From: Flavobacterium cauense R2A-7
GTDB lineage: Bacteria; Bacteroidota; Bacteroidia; Flavobacteriales; Flavobacteriaceae
Reading direction: 5' to 3'
NCBI RefSeq assembly: GCF_000498475.1
Contig: NZ_AVBI01000010.1
Location: forward strand, 1-64,000
DNA length: 64,000 nt
Of this stretch, positions 47,737-57,155 are shown in pieces. The notes beneath the pieces are model-generated. The model worked only from the letters and a program-made list of their open reading frames with translations. It searched no databases and was not told the origin of the DNA. Position numbers and translations under genes: made by a program. How positions within the stretch are numbered: the stretch's first letter is position 1; every line of letters begins with the position of its first letter.

Positions 47737-48798
47737 ATGAACCGTAAACTGATTTTACCGCTTTTTCTCGTTATCCAGCTTATCGGATTAAAAATACTTT
47801 CTTTTTTTCCGGAAGCCGTAGAGCGGTATTACAGCAATGGTTTCTATCCGCCTTTAGCAAAAATTTCGAGAATTACGTTGGGAAAAATTCCGTTTTCTGT
47901 GGGCGATGTTATTTATTTTATTGCCATTTTCTTTTTACTGCGATGGTTTTGGAAACAACGAAAAACATGGAAAACAGATTGGAAATCAAATCTTTTATCG
48001 CTTTTGGGATTTGTATCGGTGTTTTATTTTTTCTTTAACTTGCTTTGGGCCATCAATTATTTGCGGATTCCGATGTATGAAAAACTGAAAATCGAACGCG
48101 AATACACTCAGAAAGAGTTAATTGATTTCACTAAAATGATGATTGTAAAAACCAATGCGATTCATTCCCAATTGGTTAAAAATGATTCTGTAAAAGTGGT
48201 GATTCCATTTAACAGAAAGCAAATCTTCGACAAAACGCAAAACGGCTATGACAATCTGGCAAAAGCTTTTCCGTATCTGAAATATGAACATCATTCGGTA
48301 AAACCTTCACTAATCAGCACACCGTTGACGTATATGGGATTTGGCGGGTATCTGAATCCGTTTACCAATGAAGCGCAGGTGAATAATTTGATTCCGCTAC
48401 ACAATTTTGCTACGACAACCGGACACGAAATGGCGCATCAGATTGGAATCGGTTCTGAAAGTGAAGCCAACTTTATCGGATACATGGCCACGATTTACAA
48501 TGACGATTTGTATTTTAAATACTGTGGTTATTCGTATGCTTTGCGGTATTGCCTATCGAATATGGAGAATTTTGAAGAAGGCTCTGCCAAAAAACTACTT
48601 CCGTTGATTCACCCCGGAATTTTGAAAAACTTTGACGAAACCGAACAATTCTGGGACAGTCATCAAACGTTTATCGATGTGATTTTCCATACGTTTTACG
48701 ATAATTTCCTGAAAGTGAACCAGCAGAAAGACGGTTTGGAAGGCTACAGCAAATTTGTCGGATTGATGGTGAATTATTATAAAGGAAAAGACTTGTAA
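47737..48798 (+). CDS. DUF3810 membrane protein, putative metalloprotease
   Basis: A 353-residue protein. Hydrophobic segments lie at about residues 7-24, 48-67 and 83-107, and a soluble body follows. TTGHEMAHQIGIGSESEANF (about 227-246) contains an H-E-x-x-H motif followed by E, as in DUF3810 proteins of Bacteroidetes, which are therefore thought to be metallopeptidases. Substrate unknown. It is divergent from the 2Fe-2S gene. Confidence 0.85.
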   Translation: MNRKLILPLFLVIQLIGLKILSFFPEAVERYYSNGFYPPLAKISRITLGKIPFSVGDVIYFIAIFFLLRWFWKQRKTWKTDWKSNLLSLLGFVSVFYFFFNLLWAINYLRIPMYEKLKIEREYTQKELIDFTKMMIVKTNAIHSQLVKNDSVKVVIPFNRKQIFDKTQNGYDNLAKAFPYLKYEHHSVKPSLISTPLTYMGFGGYLNPFTNEAQVNNLIPLHNFATTTGHEMAHQIGIGSESEANFIGYMATIYNDDLYFKYCGYSYALRYCLSNMENFEEGSAKKLLPLIHPGILKNFDETEQFWDSHQTFIDVIFHTFYDNFLKVNQQKDGLEGYSKFVGLMVNYYKGKDL

Positions 48799-48879
48799 GA
48801 AACAAGAACCAAGAGTCAAGATAGTTTAATCATTATGTTTGCTTCTTGCTTCTTGCTTCTATTTTCTATTTTCTATTTT

Positions 48880-50184
48880 CTATATCTCATCTGTGGTGAA
48901 ACTCTGAATGTTTTTCTTTTTGTACGGACGGATAATCAAACGGCCTTCACGATCGAATTTGATGTAGTTGTACACCCAGTTCATTAAAACTACCGCTTTG
49001 TTTTTGAATCCGATGAGTGAAAACAAATGTACAAACATCCAGACGAACCAGGCGAAAACCCCGTGAAAATGCCATTTCGGTAAATCCACCACCGCTTTGT
49101 TTCTTCCGATGGTGGCCATGGAACCTTTATCGTTGTATTCGAACGGTTTCATTTCCTTATTCTTAAGTTTTCGAATTAGGTTTTCGGCCAGTAAATTTCC
49201 TTGCTGAATGGCCGGTTGTGCCATCATGGGGTGACCTTGCGGATTTTTTTCGGAAGCCATTAAGGCGATATCACCGATGGCAAAAATATTATCGTATCCC
49301 AACACCTGATTGAATTCGTTGACTTTGATTCGGTCGGCGCGTTCTATAACTGCTTCCTTTTTTAAACCGTTGATTACAGCTCCTTTTACTCCGGCTGCCC
49401 AAATTACGGTTGCGGTATCGAAAGCTAAATCAGAACTCGTAGTTACCGTTCTTCCGTCGTAATTGGTAACGCGAACGTTTTTCCAGATGCTTACGCCCAA
49501 TCCGTGAAGAAAATCTTCCGCTTTTTGCGACGATTGTACCGACATCGCATCCAGCAAGCGATCACTTCCCTGAACCAAATGAATACCCATTTTACGGATA
49601 TCCAAATCGGGGTAATCTTTGGGCAGGATGGCTTTTTTCATTTCCGCCAAAGCGCCGGCCAATTCTACTCCGGTGGGTCCGCCGCCTACGATTACGAAGT
49701 TCATTAAAGCGTTTCGTTCGTTGATATCGTTAGTCAGTAATGCCTGTTCAAAATTTTCCAGAATCAGACTGCGGATGTTGAGCGATTGCGGTATGGTTTT
49801 CATCGCCATACTGAAACTCTCGATTTCTTTGTTTCCGAAATAATTGGTTTTGGAACCCGTGGCAATTACCAGATAATCGTAATATAAATCTCCGATATCC
49901 GCCAGTACCTTTTTATTTTCCGTATCGATTTCCTTTACATTGGCCAACCGGAAATAAAAATCCTGATATTCCTGTACCACTTTTCGAATCGGGTACGCAA
50001 TGGAGCCGGCTTCCAAACCACCAGTCGCCACCTGATACAACAAAGGCTGAAACGTGTGGTAATTGTGCTTGTCGAGAAGCACCACCTGAGCGTTCTTGTT
50101 TTTTAGTTTTTTGGCTAATGAAATTCCGGCAAAACCACCACCAATGATGACAATGCGCGGGAAACTGGAGCGGGGAATATTCAT
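48880..50184 (-). CDS. NAD(P)/FAD-dependent oxidoreductase (type II NADH dehydrogenase-like)
   Basis: A 434-residue flavoprotein. FAD-binding GxGxxG-type fold at the start (IVIIGGGFAGISLAKKLK), then a second NADH-binding Rossmann motif (FVIVGGGPTGVELAGALAEM at about 165). The NDH-2 pattern of YNDKGSMATIGRNKAVVDL precedes a C-terminal hydrophobic pair of segments that anchor it in the inner membrane (GVFAWFVWMFVHLFSLIGF). It would pass electrons from NADH to quinone without pumping protons. It stands alone on the minus strand. Confidence 0.88.
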   Translation of the reverse strand: MNIPRSSFPRIVIIGGGFAGISLAKKLKNKNAQVVLLDKHNYHTFQPLLYQVATGGLEAGSIAYPIRKVVQEYQDFYFRLANVKEIDTENKKVLADIGDLYYDYLVIATGSKTNYFGNKEIESFSMAMKTIPQSLNIRSLILENFEQALLTNDINERNALMNFVIVGGGPTGVELAGALAEMKKAILPKDYPDLDIRKMGIHLVQGSDRLLDAMSVQSSQKAEDFLHGLGVSIWKNVRVTNYDGRTVTTSSDLAFDTATVIWAAGVKGAVINGLKKEAVIERADRIKVNEFNQVLGYDNIFAIGDIALMASEKNPQGHPMMAQPAIQQGNLLAENLIRKLKNKEMKPFEYNDKGSMATIGRNKAVVDLPKWHFHGVFAWFVWMFVHLFSLIGFKNKAVVLMNWVYNYIKFDREGRLIIRPYKKKNIQSFTTDEI

Positions 50185-50512
50185 ATTTCTGAGTAGCTGA
50201 GTTACTGAGTAGCTAAGTTACGAAGAAGTGGTGAGAAAAGTTATAAAAAGGGAGAAGAGAATAGAGAGAAGAGTAAAGAGCAAAGAGAAACAAATATGGA
50301 ATAATCCGCGTTGCCTGCATCGGTGTTATCTGCGTCCCAAAAATCCCAAAATTTTAAAAGAAGCCTAAAGCCTTCCCTTAGCCCCGATGGGAGCGGTACC
50401 TCGTAAAGCGGACAGCGGGAACATGGCTTAAAAAATGCCCGAAAGTATTGCTCCCGAAAATAAAAAAAATGCAATTTTGTAACAATCCGTGATGAACTAA
50501 CACTAATGCTTT
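50185..50512. other. Intergenic region, 328 bp
   Basis: No open frame of interest. It holds repeats of CTGAGTTACTGAGTA type near 50190-50215, a purine-rich stretch (50225-50300), and the structured element at 50375-50435. The sigma-factor promoter should be in its last 50 bases (TTTTGTAACAATCC). Confidence 0.45.
50375..50435 (+). ncRNA. Flavo-1-like structured intergenic element
   Basis: TTAGCCCCGATGGGAGCGGTACC and then GTAAAGCGGACAGCGGGAAC have the order of conserved blocks (CCCGATGG-AGCGG-ATCC-AGCGGA-AGCGGG) that I associate with the Flavo-1 RNA motif found in intergenic regions of flavobacteria. CCCG at the start can pair with CGGG near 50420. The name rests on recall of the consensus. 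No function is known for the motif. It lies about 80 bases upstream of an ECF sigma gene and could act on it or be independent. Confidence 0.45.
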
Positions 50513-51007
50513 ATGAATTCGAGTTTAGAACAAACTTTTGTTTCGCAGTTACAGGAACATCAGAATATTATCCACAAGATTTGTAGGCTATATACTTCTG
50601 ATGAGGATGCGCATAAGGATTTGTTTCAGGAAATTACCATTCAGCTCTGGAAAGCGTTTCCGCAGTTTCGCGGGGAAGCGAAGTTTACCACTTGGGCGTA
50701 TCGTGTGGCATTGAACACCGCAATTACACTTTATCGAAAGAAAACCAAATCGATAAACACTATCGAGTTTGACAGTAAAATTCACAAGTTCAGCCACGAC
50801 GAATACAATTATGAAGAGGAAGAACAGATAAAATTGCTGTACAAAGCGGTACACCAGCTGAACGACATCGAGAAAGCCTTGGTTTTCATGTATCTGGAAG
50901 ACAAAGATTATACGGAAATCGCCGAAACGCTGGGAATCAGTGAAGTCAACGCAAGGGTAAAAATGAACCGAATCAAAGGAAAGTTAAAACGAATAGTAAA
51001 TCCGTAA
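50513..51007 (+). CDS. ECF-family RNA polymerase sigma factor
   Basis: A 164-residue sigma-70-family factor. Region 2 is DLFQEITIQLWKAFPQFRG then KFTTWAYRVALNTAI (about residues 37-73). Region 4 is DIEKALVFMYLEDKDYTEIAETLGISEVNARV (about 122-153) with the -35 recognition helix. No region 3, as in ECF factors. The next gene follows after 13 bases and encodes a membrane protein that is likely its anti-sigma partner. Confidence 0.92.
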   Translation: MNSSLEQTFVSQLQEHQNIIHKICRLYTSDEDAHKDLFQEITIQLWKAFPQFRGEAKFTTWAYRVALNTAITLYRKKTKSINTIEFDSKIHKFSHDEYNYEEEEQIKLLYKAVHQLNDIEKALVFMYLEDKDYTEIAETLGISEVNARVKMNRIKGKLKRIVNP

Positions 51008-51020
51008 GGAAAGGGAAAAT

Positions 51021-51662
51021 ATGGACGAGTTAGATTTATTAAAAAAAGACTGGAAGAAAAACGACACGCAATATCCGAAGATTTCGGAGCAGGAAATTTA
51101 TGCGATGCTGCATCAGAAATCGTCTTCTATTGTGAAGTGGATTTTTGTGATCAGTGTGTTGGAAATACTGCTTTGGAGTGCTATCAGTTATTTTACGGCA
51201 GATGAAAATTATTTTAAAACACTGGAAAATTATCATATTGACACACTTATGAAAATATTCACCTTTGTGAATTATGGCGTTATCGCTGTTTTCATTTTTC
51301 TGTTTTACAAGAATTTCAAAAGCATCAATACCACCGACAGTGTTAAATCGCTGATGAAAAGCATACTAAAAACCCGCAAAACGGTTCAGTATTATATTTG
51401 GTACAATCTTAGTATGATTGGACTGACGTTTATCGTAATTATGATAGCTACGTTCAAATACGACAACCGTATTAATGAAATTGCCGTTAAGGCATCCGGA
51501 AGTGACAGTAACACTTTGTTTTGGATTGTGTTATTCGGATTTACCATACTCTTTTTTGCTATCATTTTTGGATTGTTCTGGTTGTTCTACCGATTAATTT
51601 ACGGTTACCTGCTCAGAAGACTCCACAAGAATTACGAAGAATTAAAGAAAATCGATTTATAA
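51021..51662 (+). CDS. Membrane protein, probable anti-sigma partner
   Basis: A 213-residue protein with a short N-terminal cytoplasmic part (DELDLLKKDWKKNDTQYPKI), four hydrophobic segments (about residues 42-60, 75-95, 128-148 and 171-197), and a charged tail. The N-terminal region is short for an anti-sigma domain, so regulation of the upstream sigma factor is inferred from gene order. It is co-transcribed with the sigma gene (13 base gap) and ends at a strong terminator. Confidence 0.72.
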   Translation: MDELDLLKKDWKKNDTQYPKISEQEIYAMLHQKSSSIVKWIFVISVLEILLWSAISYFTADENYFKTLENYHIDTLMKIFTFVNYGVIAVFIFLFYKNFKSINTTDSVKSLMKSILKTRKTVQYYIWYNLSMIGLTFIVIMIATFKYDNRINEIAVKASGSDSNTLFWIVLFGFTILFFAIIFGLFWLFYRLIYGYLLRRLHKNYEELKKIDL

Positions 51663-51665
51663 AAC

Positions 51666-51699
51666 AAAAAAGCTTCAACAGTGTTGAAGCTTTTTTTAT
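51666..51699. terminator. Bidirectional terminator
   Basis: AAAAGCTTCAACA-GTGTTGAAGCTTTT with T runs between the convergent genes at 51021 and 51709. Confidence 0.9.
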
Positions 51700-51708
51700 T
51701 ACTTTTTT

Positions 51709-52344
51709 TTATTCTTCGTCGTCATCCTCATAATCCTCAACGCCAAAAAGAAAAGGTTCGAGCATAATTTTATCGGCCATTATTTCTATTCTTTCCGTTA
51801 GGTTTTCGGAAAAGAAAATACGCTGTGTTTTTTCGACACTGTTGGACAAACGTAAAACAATGGCGTCCATTCGGAGTTTAAACAATTCATCGGCATCGTC
51901 AATAACGAACATTTTTATGGTATTCATGTTGAATCCCGCAGACGAAAACATCGCATTAAGACGATTAGGTGTTCCGATTAAAACATCCACACCTAAGGAA
52001 ATCTGGTTTTTATCGTAATCGATATCGCCTTTATCGTGTGAACCGAAAAAACGCAAATCAGTATAATGTCCGAACTTTTTGAATAGTTCCAGCATTTCCA
52101 ATACCGCTTCTTTGTCTTTTACAACAACCAAAGCACGGGTAGATTCGCCAACTGCTTTTTCCAGTTTTTGAATCACCGTATAGACGATAGTGGTTGTCTT
52201 TCCTTCACCTTTTGGCATGATTACCACGGCATCAGCACCGCTTTTCAGTGTCCCGAAACAGTCTTTCTGGGTTTCCGTTGGCGTTTCGATTCCGTTTTCT
52301 GACAACGCTAAAGCCAGCTTTTCGTTTATTTTTTTTAGTTTCAT
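51709..52344 (-). CDS. One-domain DEAD-box-helicase relative
   Basis: A 211-residue protein that contains only the first RecA-like domain of a DEAD-box helicase. The Q-motif region is ETPTETQKDCF. The P-loop is IMPKGEGKTTT, altered from AxTGxGKT. GTPNRL is motif Ib, and FVIDDADELF has DDAD in place of DEAD. The SAT motif appears as FSEN and there is no second RecA domain; the tail is acidic (VEDYEDDDEE). It cannot unwind RNA as a normal helicase. It may bind RNA or ATP, or serve as a regulator. It is a monocistronic unit and complete, with its own start and stop. Confidence 0.78.
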   Translation of the reverse strand: MKLKKINEKLALALSENGIETPTETQKDCFGTLKSGADAVVIMPKGEGKTTTIVYTVIQKLEKAVGESTRALVVVKDKEAVLEMLELFKKFGHYTDLRFFGSHDKGDIDYDKNQISLGVDVLIGTPNRLNAMFSSAGFNMNTIKMFVIDDADELFKLRMDAIVLRLSNSVEKTQRIFFSENLTERIEIMADKIMLEPFLFGVEDYEDDDEE

Positions 52345-52410
52345 TTTTTTGTAATTAGGAGTTAGGGATTAGCATTGAAAAAACTAAATCCTAACTACTT
52401 TTTCCTGATA

Positions 52411-53574
52411 TTATTTACTTGCAAACAGTTTCACATCATTCTCCGAAATTTCGTTTCCGCCTAAGATAATCAAGCGTTCCACTACGTTTCTGAGTTCACG
52501 GATGTTTCCGGTCCAATCGTATTCCTGTAATAGTTTAATAGCCGAAGCCGAGAACTTTTTAACGGCTGTCCCCTGCTCTGAAGCGATTTTTTCCGCGAAA
52601 TGATTAATTAGTAACGGAATATCATCACGACGGTCGTTCAACGCCGGCACTTTAATTAAAATTACCGCCAAACGATGGTACAAATCCTCACGGAAACGTC
52701 CTTCAGCGATTTCTTTTTTCAAATCTTTATTGGTAGCGGCTACTACACGAACATTGACTTTAATATCTTTATCTGCACCCACACGTTGAATTAAATTTTC
52801 CTGCAAAGCACGCAACACTTTGGCTTGCGCTGGAAGACTCATATCGCCGATTTCATCCAGAAATATGGTTCCTTTATCCGCAGCTTCAAATTTACCGGCT
52901 CGGTCTTTTACGGCAGATGTAAAGGCGCCCTTCACGTGACCGAACAATTCACTTTCAATCAGCTCACTTGGAATTGCCGCACAGTTCACCTCAATCAAAG
53001 GTGCATTCGAACGCTCGCTTTTTTCATGTAACTGATGGGCTACCAATTCTTTTCCGGTTCCGTTAGGTCCGGTAATTAAAACACGGGCTTCGGTGGGCGC
53101 CACCTTTTCAATCATCTCTTTAATGTGATTGATGGCTTCGCTCTCGCCTATCATTTCGTAGTTTTTGGAAACTTTCTTTTTCAGAATTTTGTTTTCCACT
53201 ACCAGCTGTTTACGATCTAAAGCATTGCGAACGGTATTCAGCAAACGGTTTAAATCCGGTGGTTTTGAAATGTAATCGAAAGCTCCGAGACGCATCGTAT
53301 TCACAGCCGTTTCCAAATCGCCGTGACCTGAAATCATCACCATCGGGATTTCGGGTTTGATTTTTTTAACGGCTTCCAAAACTTCTTCGCCATCCATTTT
53401 AGGCATTTTGATGTCGCACAAAACCAAATCGTAATCTTCGTTCTTGATTTTTTCCAAGCCTTGCAGACCATCTTCGGCTTCATCGACTTTATAAGTATCG
53501 CTTTCTTCCGACAGGATTTTGGTTAAAACCCTGCGAATAGCCGCTTCGTCTTCTATGATTAATATTTTTGACAT
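52411..53574 (-). CDS. NtrC-type response regulator without HTH and with GAFTSA
   Basis: A 387-residue protein. A receiver domain (Asp54 in VLCDIKMPKMDG) is followed by an AAA+ sigma-54-interaction domain: Walker A GPNGTGKELVA, Walker B GTIFLDEIGDM, and FREDLYHRLAVI. The loop that touches sigma-54 in NtrC reads GAFTSA where GAFTGA is standard, and the protein ends right after the AAA+ lid (IRELRNVVERLI), so it lacks the Fis-type helix-turn-helix. It may not activate sigma-54 promoters in the usual way. The neighbours give no hint. Confidence 0.9.
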   Translation of the reverse strand: MSKILIIEDEAAIRRVLTKILSEESDTYKVDEAEDGLQGLEKIKNEDYDLVLCDIKMPKMDGEEVLEAVKKIKPEIPMVMISGHGDLETAVNTMRLGAFDYISKPPDLNRLLNTVRNALDRKQLVVENKILKKKVSKNYEMIGESEAINHIKEMIEKVAPTEARVLITGPNGTGKELVAHQLHEKSERSNAPLIEVNCAAIPSELIESELFGHVKGAFTSAVKDRAGKFEAADKGTIFLDEIGDMSLPAQAKVLRALQENLIQRVGADKDIKVNVRVVAATNKDLKKEIAEGRFREDLYHRLAVILIKVPALNDRRDDIPLLINHFAEKIASEQGTAVKKFSASAIKLLQEYDWTGNIRELRNVVERLIILGGNEISENDVKLFASK

Positions 53575-53651
53575 TCTTTTTTTGAGTTTCTGAATTTCTG
53601 AGTAACTAAGTTACTGAGATTTTTCAAATTATAATTAAGCAACGAAGTCAC

Positions 53652-54956
53652 TTAATACTTAAGCCATTTGTACATTTCTTTCCAGGTTGGCTTTTTACCG
53701 TACATTAAAATACCCACGCGGTAAATTTTGGATGCGAACCAAACCACTCCGAAAAAAGTACCAAATAACAATACAATGGATAAGACGATTTGCCACAAAG
53801 GTACGCCAAACGGAATTCGCATTAACATTACAATAGGTGAAGTAAACGGAATCATGGAGAAAACCGTAGCCACCGTTCCGTGCGGATCGTCCATTACCGT
53901 AAAGAAACCTACGTAAACACCTAACATTAAAGGCATAATAATCGGTAACAAAAACTGTTGGGAATCGGTTTCAGAATCAACTGCGGCGCCAATGGCTGCG
54001 TAAAGCGAACTGTATAAGAAATAACCGCCAATGAAATAAATGATGAAACATGTGATTAAGGTTCCGATTGGTAAATTCCAGATTTCATGAAGATACATTT
54101 GGATTGTTCCGCCCAATTCCTGCTTCGCGGCGTTAATCATTTCCGGATCTACTGAAGAAGCCGCACCGGCCTGCACACCAAAGAAAGACGAAACACCAAC
54201 TAACAGCACTACCCCAACAATCGCCCAAATGGCAAATTGCAAAATTCCGGCCAAAGAATTCCCAATGATTTTTCCCATCATTAACTGATAAGGTTTCACC
54301 GAAGAAATGATAATTTCAATAATTCGATTCGTTTTTTCTTCGATGACACTTCGCATCACGAAATTTCCGTAGATGATAATGAACATCATAATCAAATATC
54401 CGAAAGCCGAACCAATTCCGATTTTAATTTCGTTTAGCCCTTTCAGACTGTTTTCGCCCGAGAATTTCGACAAATGAATATCAGATTTCACCTGAGCAGA
54501 ATCTATTTTAACCGAATCAAAACCTAATGCTTTCAGATTGTTTTGGGTAAGTTGATGGTTAATTACATCTTCCATTTCCATGATGAATTCCATACTCGGA
54601 CTGTCGTCTGAAATGTATTCCACTTTAGTAGCCAACTCTTTCGGATTCGCAACCTTAGGAATGTAAATTAAGCCTTCGTAACTTTTACTGGCCGTATCTT
54701 TTGCCGCTTTAAAAGGCAGGGCTGACAAATCTGTATAGGTCGTTTCTTTCGAATTTTTAAAATCTTTTTTAAACGTTCCGGTTTCATCGTGAATGGCGAT
54801 TTTCTTTACTTCACCCGCATTCATATTGGCAAGATAGCCGATTAAAAATGACATACCGACAATTAAAAGCGGACTAAGAAACGTCATTACAATGAATGAT
54901 TTATTGCGCACTTTGGCAATAAATTCTCTTTTTATGATTAATGCTAGTATTCCCAT
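53652..54956 (-). CDS. ABC transporter permease, ABC-2 type
   Basis: A 434-residue membrane protein of the ABC-2 permease class (NatB/YhaP-like): first helix at about 21-42, a soluble extracytoplasmic region to about residue 175, then about five more helices (ITCFIIYFIGGYFLYSSLYAAIG; FMIPFTSPIVMLMRIPFGVP). It pairs with the ATPase whose stop codon shares a base with this start (TAATG at 54954-54958). Together they would export sodium, drugs or a membrane component; the substrate cannot be read. Confidence 0.85.
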   Translation of the reverse strand: MGILALIIKREFIAKVRNKSFIVMTFLSPLLIVGMSFLIGYLANMNAGEVKKIAIHDETGTFKKDFKNSKETTYTDLSALPFKAAKDTASKSYEGLIYIPKVANPKELATKVEYISDDSPSMEFIMEMEDVINHQLTQNNLKALGFDSVKIDSAQVKSDIHLSKFSGENSLKGLNEIKIGIGSAFGYLIMMFIIIYGNFVMRSVIEEKTNRIIEIIISSVKPYQLMMGKIIGNSLAGILQFAIWAIVGVVLLVGVSSFFGVQAGAASSVDPEMINAAKQELGGTIQMYLHEIWNLPIGTLITCFIIYFIGGYFLYSSLYAAIGAAVDSETDSQQFLLPIIMPLMLGVYVGFFTVMDDPHGTVATVFSMIPFTSPIVMLMRIPFGVPLWQIVLSIVLLFGTFFGVVWFASKIYRVGILMYGKKPTWKEMYKWLKY

Positions 54957-55879
54957 TATTTTTGACTTACGGTTTGGATAAAAATATCGTTGATACTCGG
55001 AATTTTTTCCACGAAATGTGTTACTTGTCCGTTTTGCGTTAAGATATTCAGTAACTCATTCGGTGCGGAACCGTTTAGTTGTACTTCCAGTTTCAGTTCG
55101 TCGTTGAGCGATTTGAAATCCGTTTGCTGCAATTGGAATTTTTGCGTCAGATCGTACATCAGACGTTCCACATTATTGGACAAAATGCCAACTTCATACG
55201 CATTGGTTCGGTGTGATTTTTTAACGTCAATCAGTTTTCCTTCAATCAGTTTGTTGGATTTGTGAATCAGCGCAATATAATCACACATTTCTTCCACACT
55301 TTCCATACGGTGCGTTGAAAAAATTACCGAAGTTCCTTTTTTGTTCAGTTCGATGATTTCATCTTTTATCAGATTGGCATTCACCGGATCGAAACCTGAA
55401 AACGGCTCATCCAAAATCAGTAATTTCGGTTCGTGCAGTACCGTAACGATGAACTGTACTTTCTGTGCCATTCCTTTAGAAAGCTCCTGAATTTTTTTAT
55501 CCCACCAAGTTTCGATTTCGAATTTTTCGAACCAGTATTTCAGTTGTTTTTTGGCATCGGCATGCGACATTCCTTTTAATTGTGCCAGATACAGACATTG
55601 TTCACCAACTTTCATGGTTTTATACAAACCACGTTCTTCCGGCATATAACCGATATGCTGCACATGATGTGGCGACAATTTTTCCCCATCGAGAAAGACT
55701 TCACCACCATCAGGCATGGTAATTTGATTGATGATTCGGATTAAAGATGTTTTTCCGGCACCGTTCGGACCAAGAAGTCCGTAAATACTGCCTTGCGGAA
55801 CTTCTAATGAAACGCTGTTCAGTGCGGTATAATCGCCATATTGTTTGACAACATTTCTAACTTCAAGAATTGAACTCAT
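54956..55879 (-). CDS. ABC transporter ATPase
   Basis: A 307-residue ATPase from the ATG at 55879 (MSSILEVRNVVKQYG); the frame is open 35 codons further but lacks family similarity there. Walker A LLGPNGAGKTSL, signature LSKGMAQKVQF, Walker B LLILDEPFSGFD, and the His switch in FSTHRMES. The C-terminal 70 residues are a NatA-type accessory domain. The ATPase and permease genes overlap by one base in TAATG. Confidence 0.93.
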   Translation of the reverse strand: MSSILEVRNVVKQYGDYTALNSVSLEVPQGSIYGLLGPNGAGKTSLIRIINQITMPDGGEVFLDGEKLSPHHVQHIGYMPEERGLYKTMKVGEQCLYLAQLKGMSHADAKKQLKYWFEKFEIETWWDKKIQELSKGMAQKVQFIVTVLHEPKLLILDEPFSGFDPVNANLIKDEIIELNKKGTSVIFSTHRMESVEEMCDYIALIHKSNKLIEGKLIDVKKSHRTNAYEVGILSNNVERLMYDLTQKFQLQQTDFKSLNDELKLEVQLNGSAPNELLNILTQNGQVTHFVEKIPSINDIFIQTVSQK

Positions 55880-55938
55880 GAATTGATTTATTTTGGTAAA
55901 AGTACGTATTAGATACTTAATGTGAGAATTTGTTACAC

Positions 55939-55977
55939 AAAAAACCCACCCTAATTTACACCAGGATGGGAAAAAAA
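55939..55977. terminator. Putative terminator of the grpE-dnaJ operon
   Basis: AAACCCACCCT and AGGATGGGAAAA form an imperfect stem, 32 bases downstream of the dnaJ stop on the minus strand. Confidence 0.55.
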
Positions 55978-56008
55978 TTGTCATGTTAAAAACATAACAA
56001 CAAAAAAA

Positions 56009-57136
56009 TTATGAAAACATGTCTTTTACTTTCTCAAAGAAAGACTTGTCTGTTTTTTCAGGTTTTGGGATAAAATTATCATCCGTTAGTGCTTTTTCAA
56101 AAAACTGTTTCTGTTCTTTGGAAAGGTTTTTAGGTGTCCAGACATTAACGTGTACCAGCAAATCGCCGTTTCCGTAGCTGTTGATACTTGGAATTCCTTT
56201 TCCTTTCAAGCGAAGAATTTTTCCGGACTGAATGCCTTCTTCCAGTTTAATTCGCACTTTTCCGCCGATTGCTTCGATATCTTTTGACGTTCCCAAAGCC
56301 GCTTCGGCAAAACTGATGTACAAATCGTAATGCAGGTTTTCGCCTTCGCGCTTTAAAAACTCGTGTTCCACTTCTTCAATCACTACGATTAAATCACCCG
56401 GAATACTGTTGGCACCCGGAGCGTCGTTTCCTTTTCCGGATACTTTCAGTTGCATACCGTCTACCACTCCTGCAGGAATTTTGATGGAAACTGTTTCGTC
56501 TTCCATTACCATTCCGTGTGCATCGGCCTGATTTGGTTTGCTGTCAATCATCTGCCCTGTTCCTCCACAAGAATGACACGGAGAAGACGTTTGCATTCTT
56601 CCCAAAATCGTATTGGTCACTTTCATCACCTGACCCGAACCATGACAGGTTGGACAAGTTCTGTAAGTAACCCCTTGTGCCTGAACTTTACGTTTTACTT
56701 TTACTTTTTTCTCTACACCGTTGGCAATTTCTTCCAGCGTAAGTTTTACTTTGATACGAAGATTTCCGCCTTTCATTCTGCGTTGACCTCCGCCTCCGCC
56801 GAAACCGCCTCCGAAACCGCCGCCAAAGGCACCTCCGAAGATATCCCCGAACTGACTGAAAATATCATCCATGTTCATGTGATGACCGCCGCCGCCAAAT
56901 CCGCCGGCACCGTCAAAAGCAGCATGACCGTATTGATCGTAACGTGCTTTTTTGTCAGCATCGCCTAAAACTTCATAAGCTTCAGCCGCTTCTTTGAATT
57001 TATCTTCCGCCGCTTTGTCACCCGGATTTTTGTCGGGATGGAATTCAAGTGCTTTTTTACGGTAGGCTTTTTTAATCTGTTCCGCCGTAGCGCTTCTTTC
57101 AACTCCTAATACTTCGTATAAATCTCTTTTCTTCAT
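56009..57136 (-). CDS. dnaJ: Chaperone DnaJ
   Basis: A 375-residue co-chaperone that brings substrates to DnaK and stimulates its ATPase. J domain at residues 1-70 with the HPD motif in [10 protein letters not shown] Gly/Phe-rich region follows ([14 protein letters not shown], then [13 protein letters not shown]). The zinc-finger domain lies at about 150-215 ([24 protein letters not shown]). Some later CxxC repeats are missing, with NQADAHG in their place, so the zinc domain is reduced. It is 19 bases behind grpE and in the same operon. Confidence 0.95.
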   Translation of the reverse strand: MKKRDLYEVLGVERSATAEQIKKAYRKKALEFHPDKNPGDKAAEDKFKEAAEAYEVLGDADKKARYDQYGHAAFDGAGGFGGGGHHMNMDDIFSQFGDIFGGAFGGGFGGGFGGGGGQRRMKGGNLRIKVKLTLEEIANGVEKKVKVKRKVQAQGVTYRTCPTCHGSGQVMKVTNTILGRMQTSSPCHSCGGTGQMIDSKPNQADAHGMVMEDETVSIKIPAGVVDGMQLKVSGKGNDAPGANSIPGDLIVVIEEVEHEFLKREGENLHYDLYISFAEAALGTSKDIEAIGGKVRIKLEEGIQSGKILRLKGKGIPSINSYGNGDLLVHVNVWTPKNLSKEQKQFFEKALTDDNFIPKPEKTDKSFFEKVKDMFS

Positions 57137-57155
57137 TAGTCTGATCTATTTTGGC

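Noticed and set aside
51709..52344. The DEAD-box relative as a truncated pseudogene
   Set aside because: It has its own start and stop, an intact frame and a tidy terminator beyond its stop, so a real short protein is more likely.
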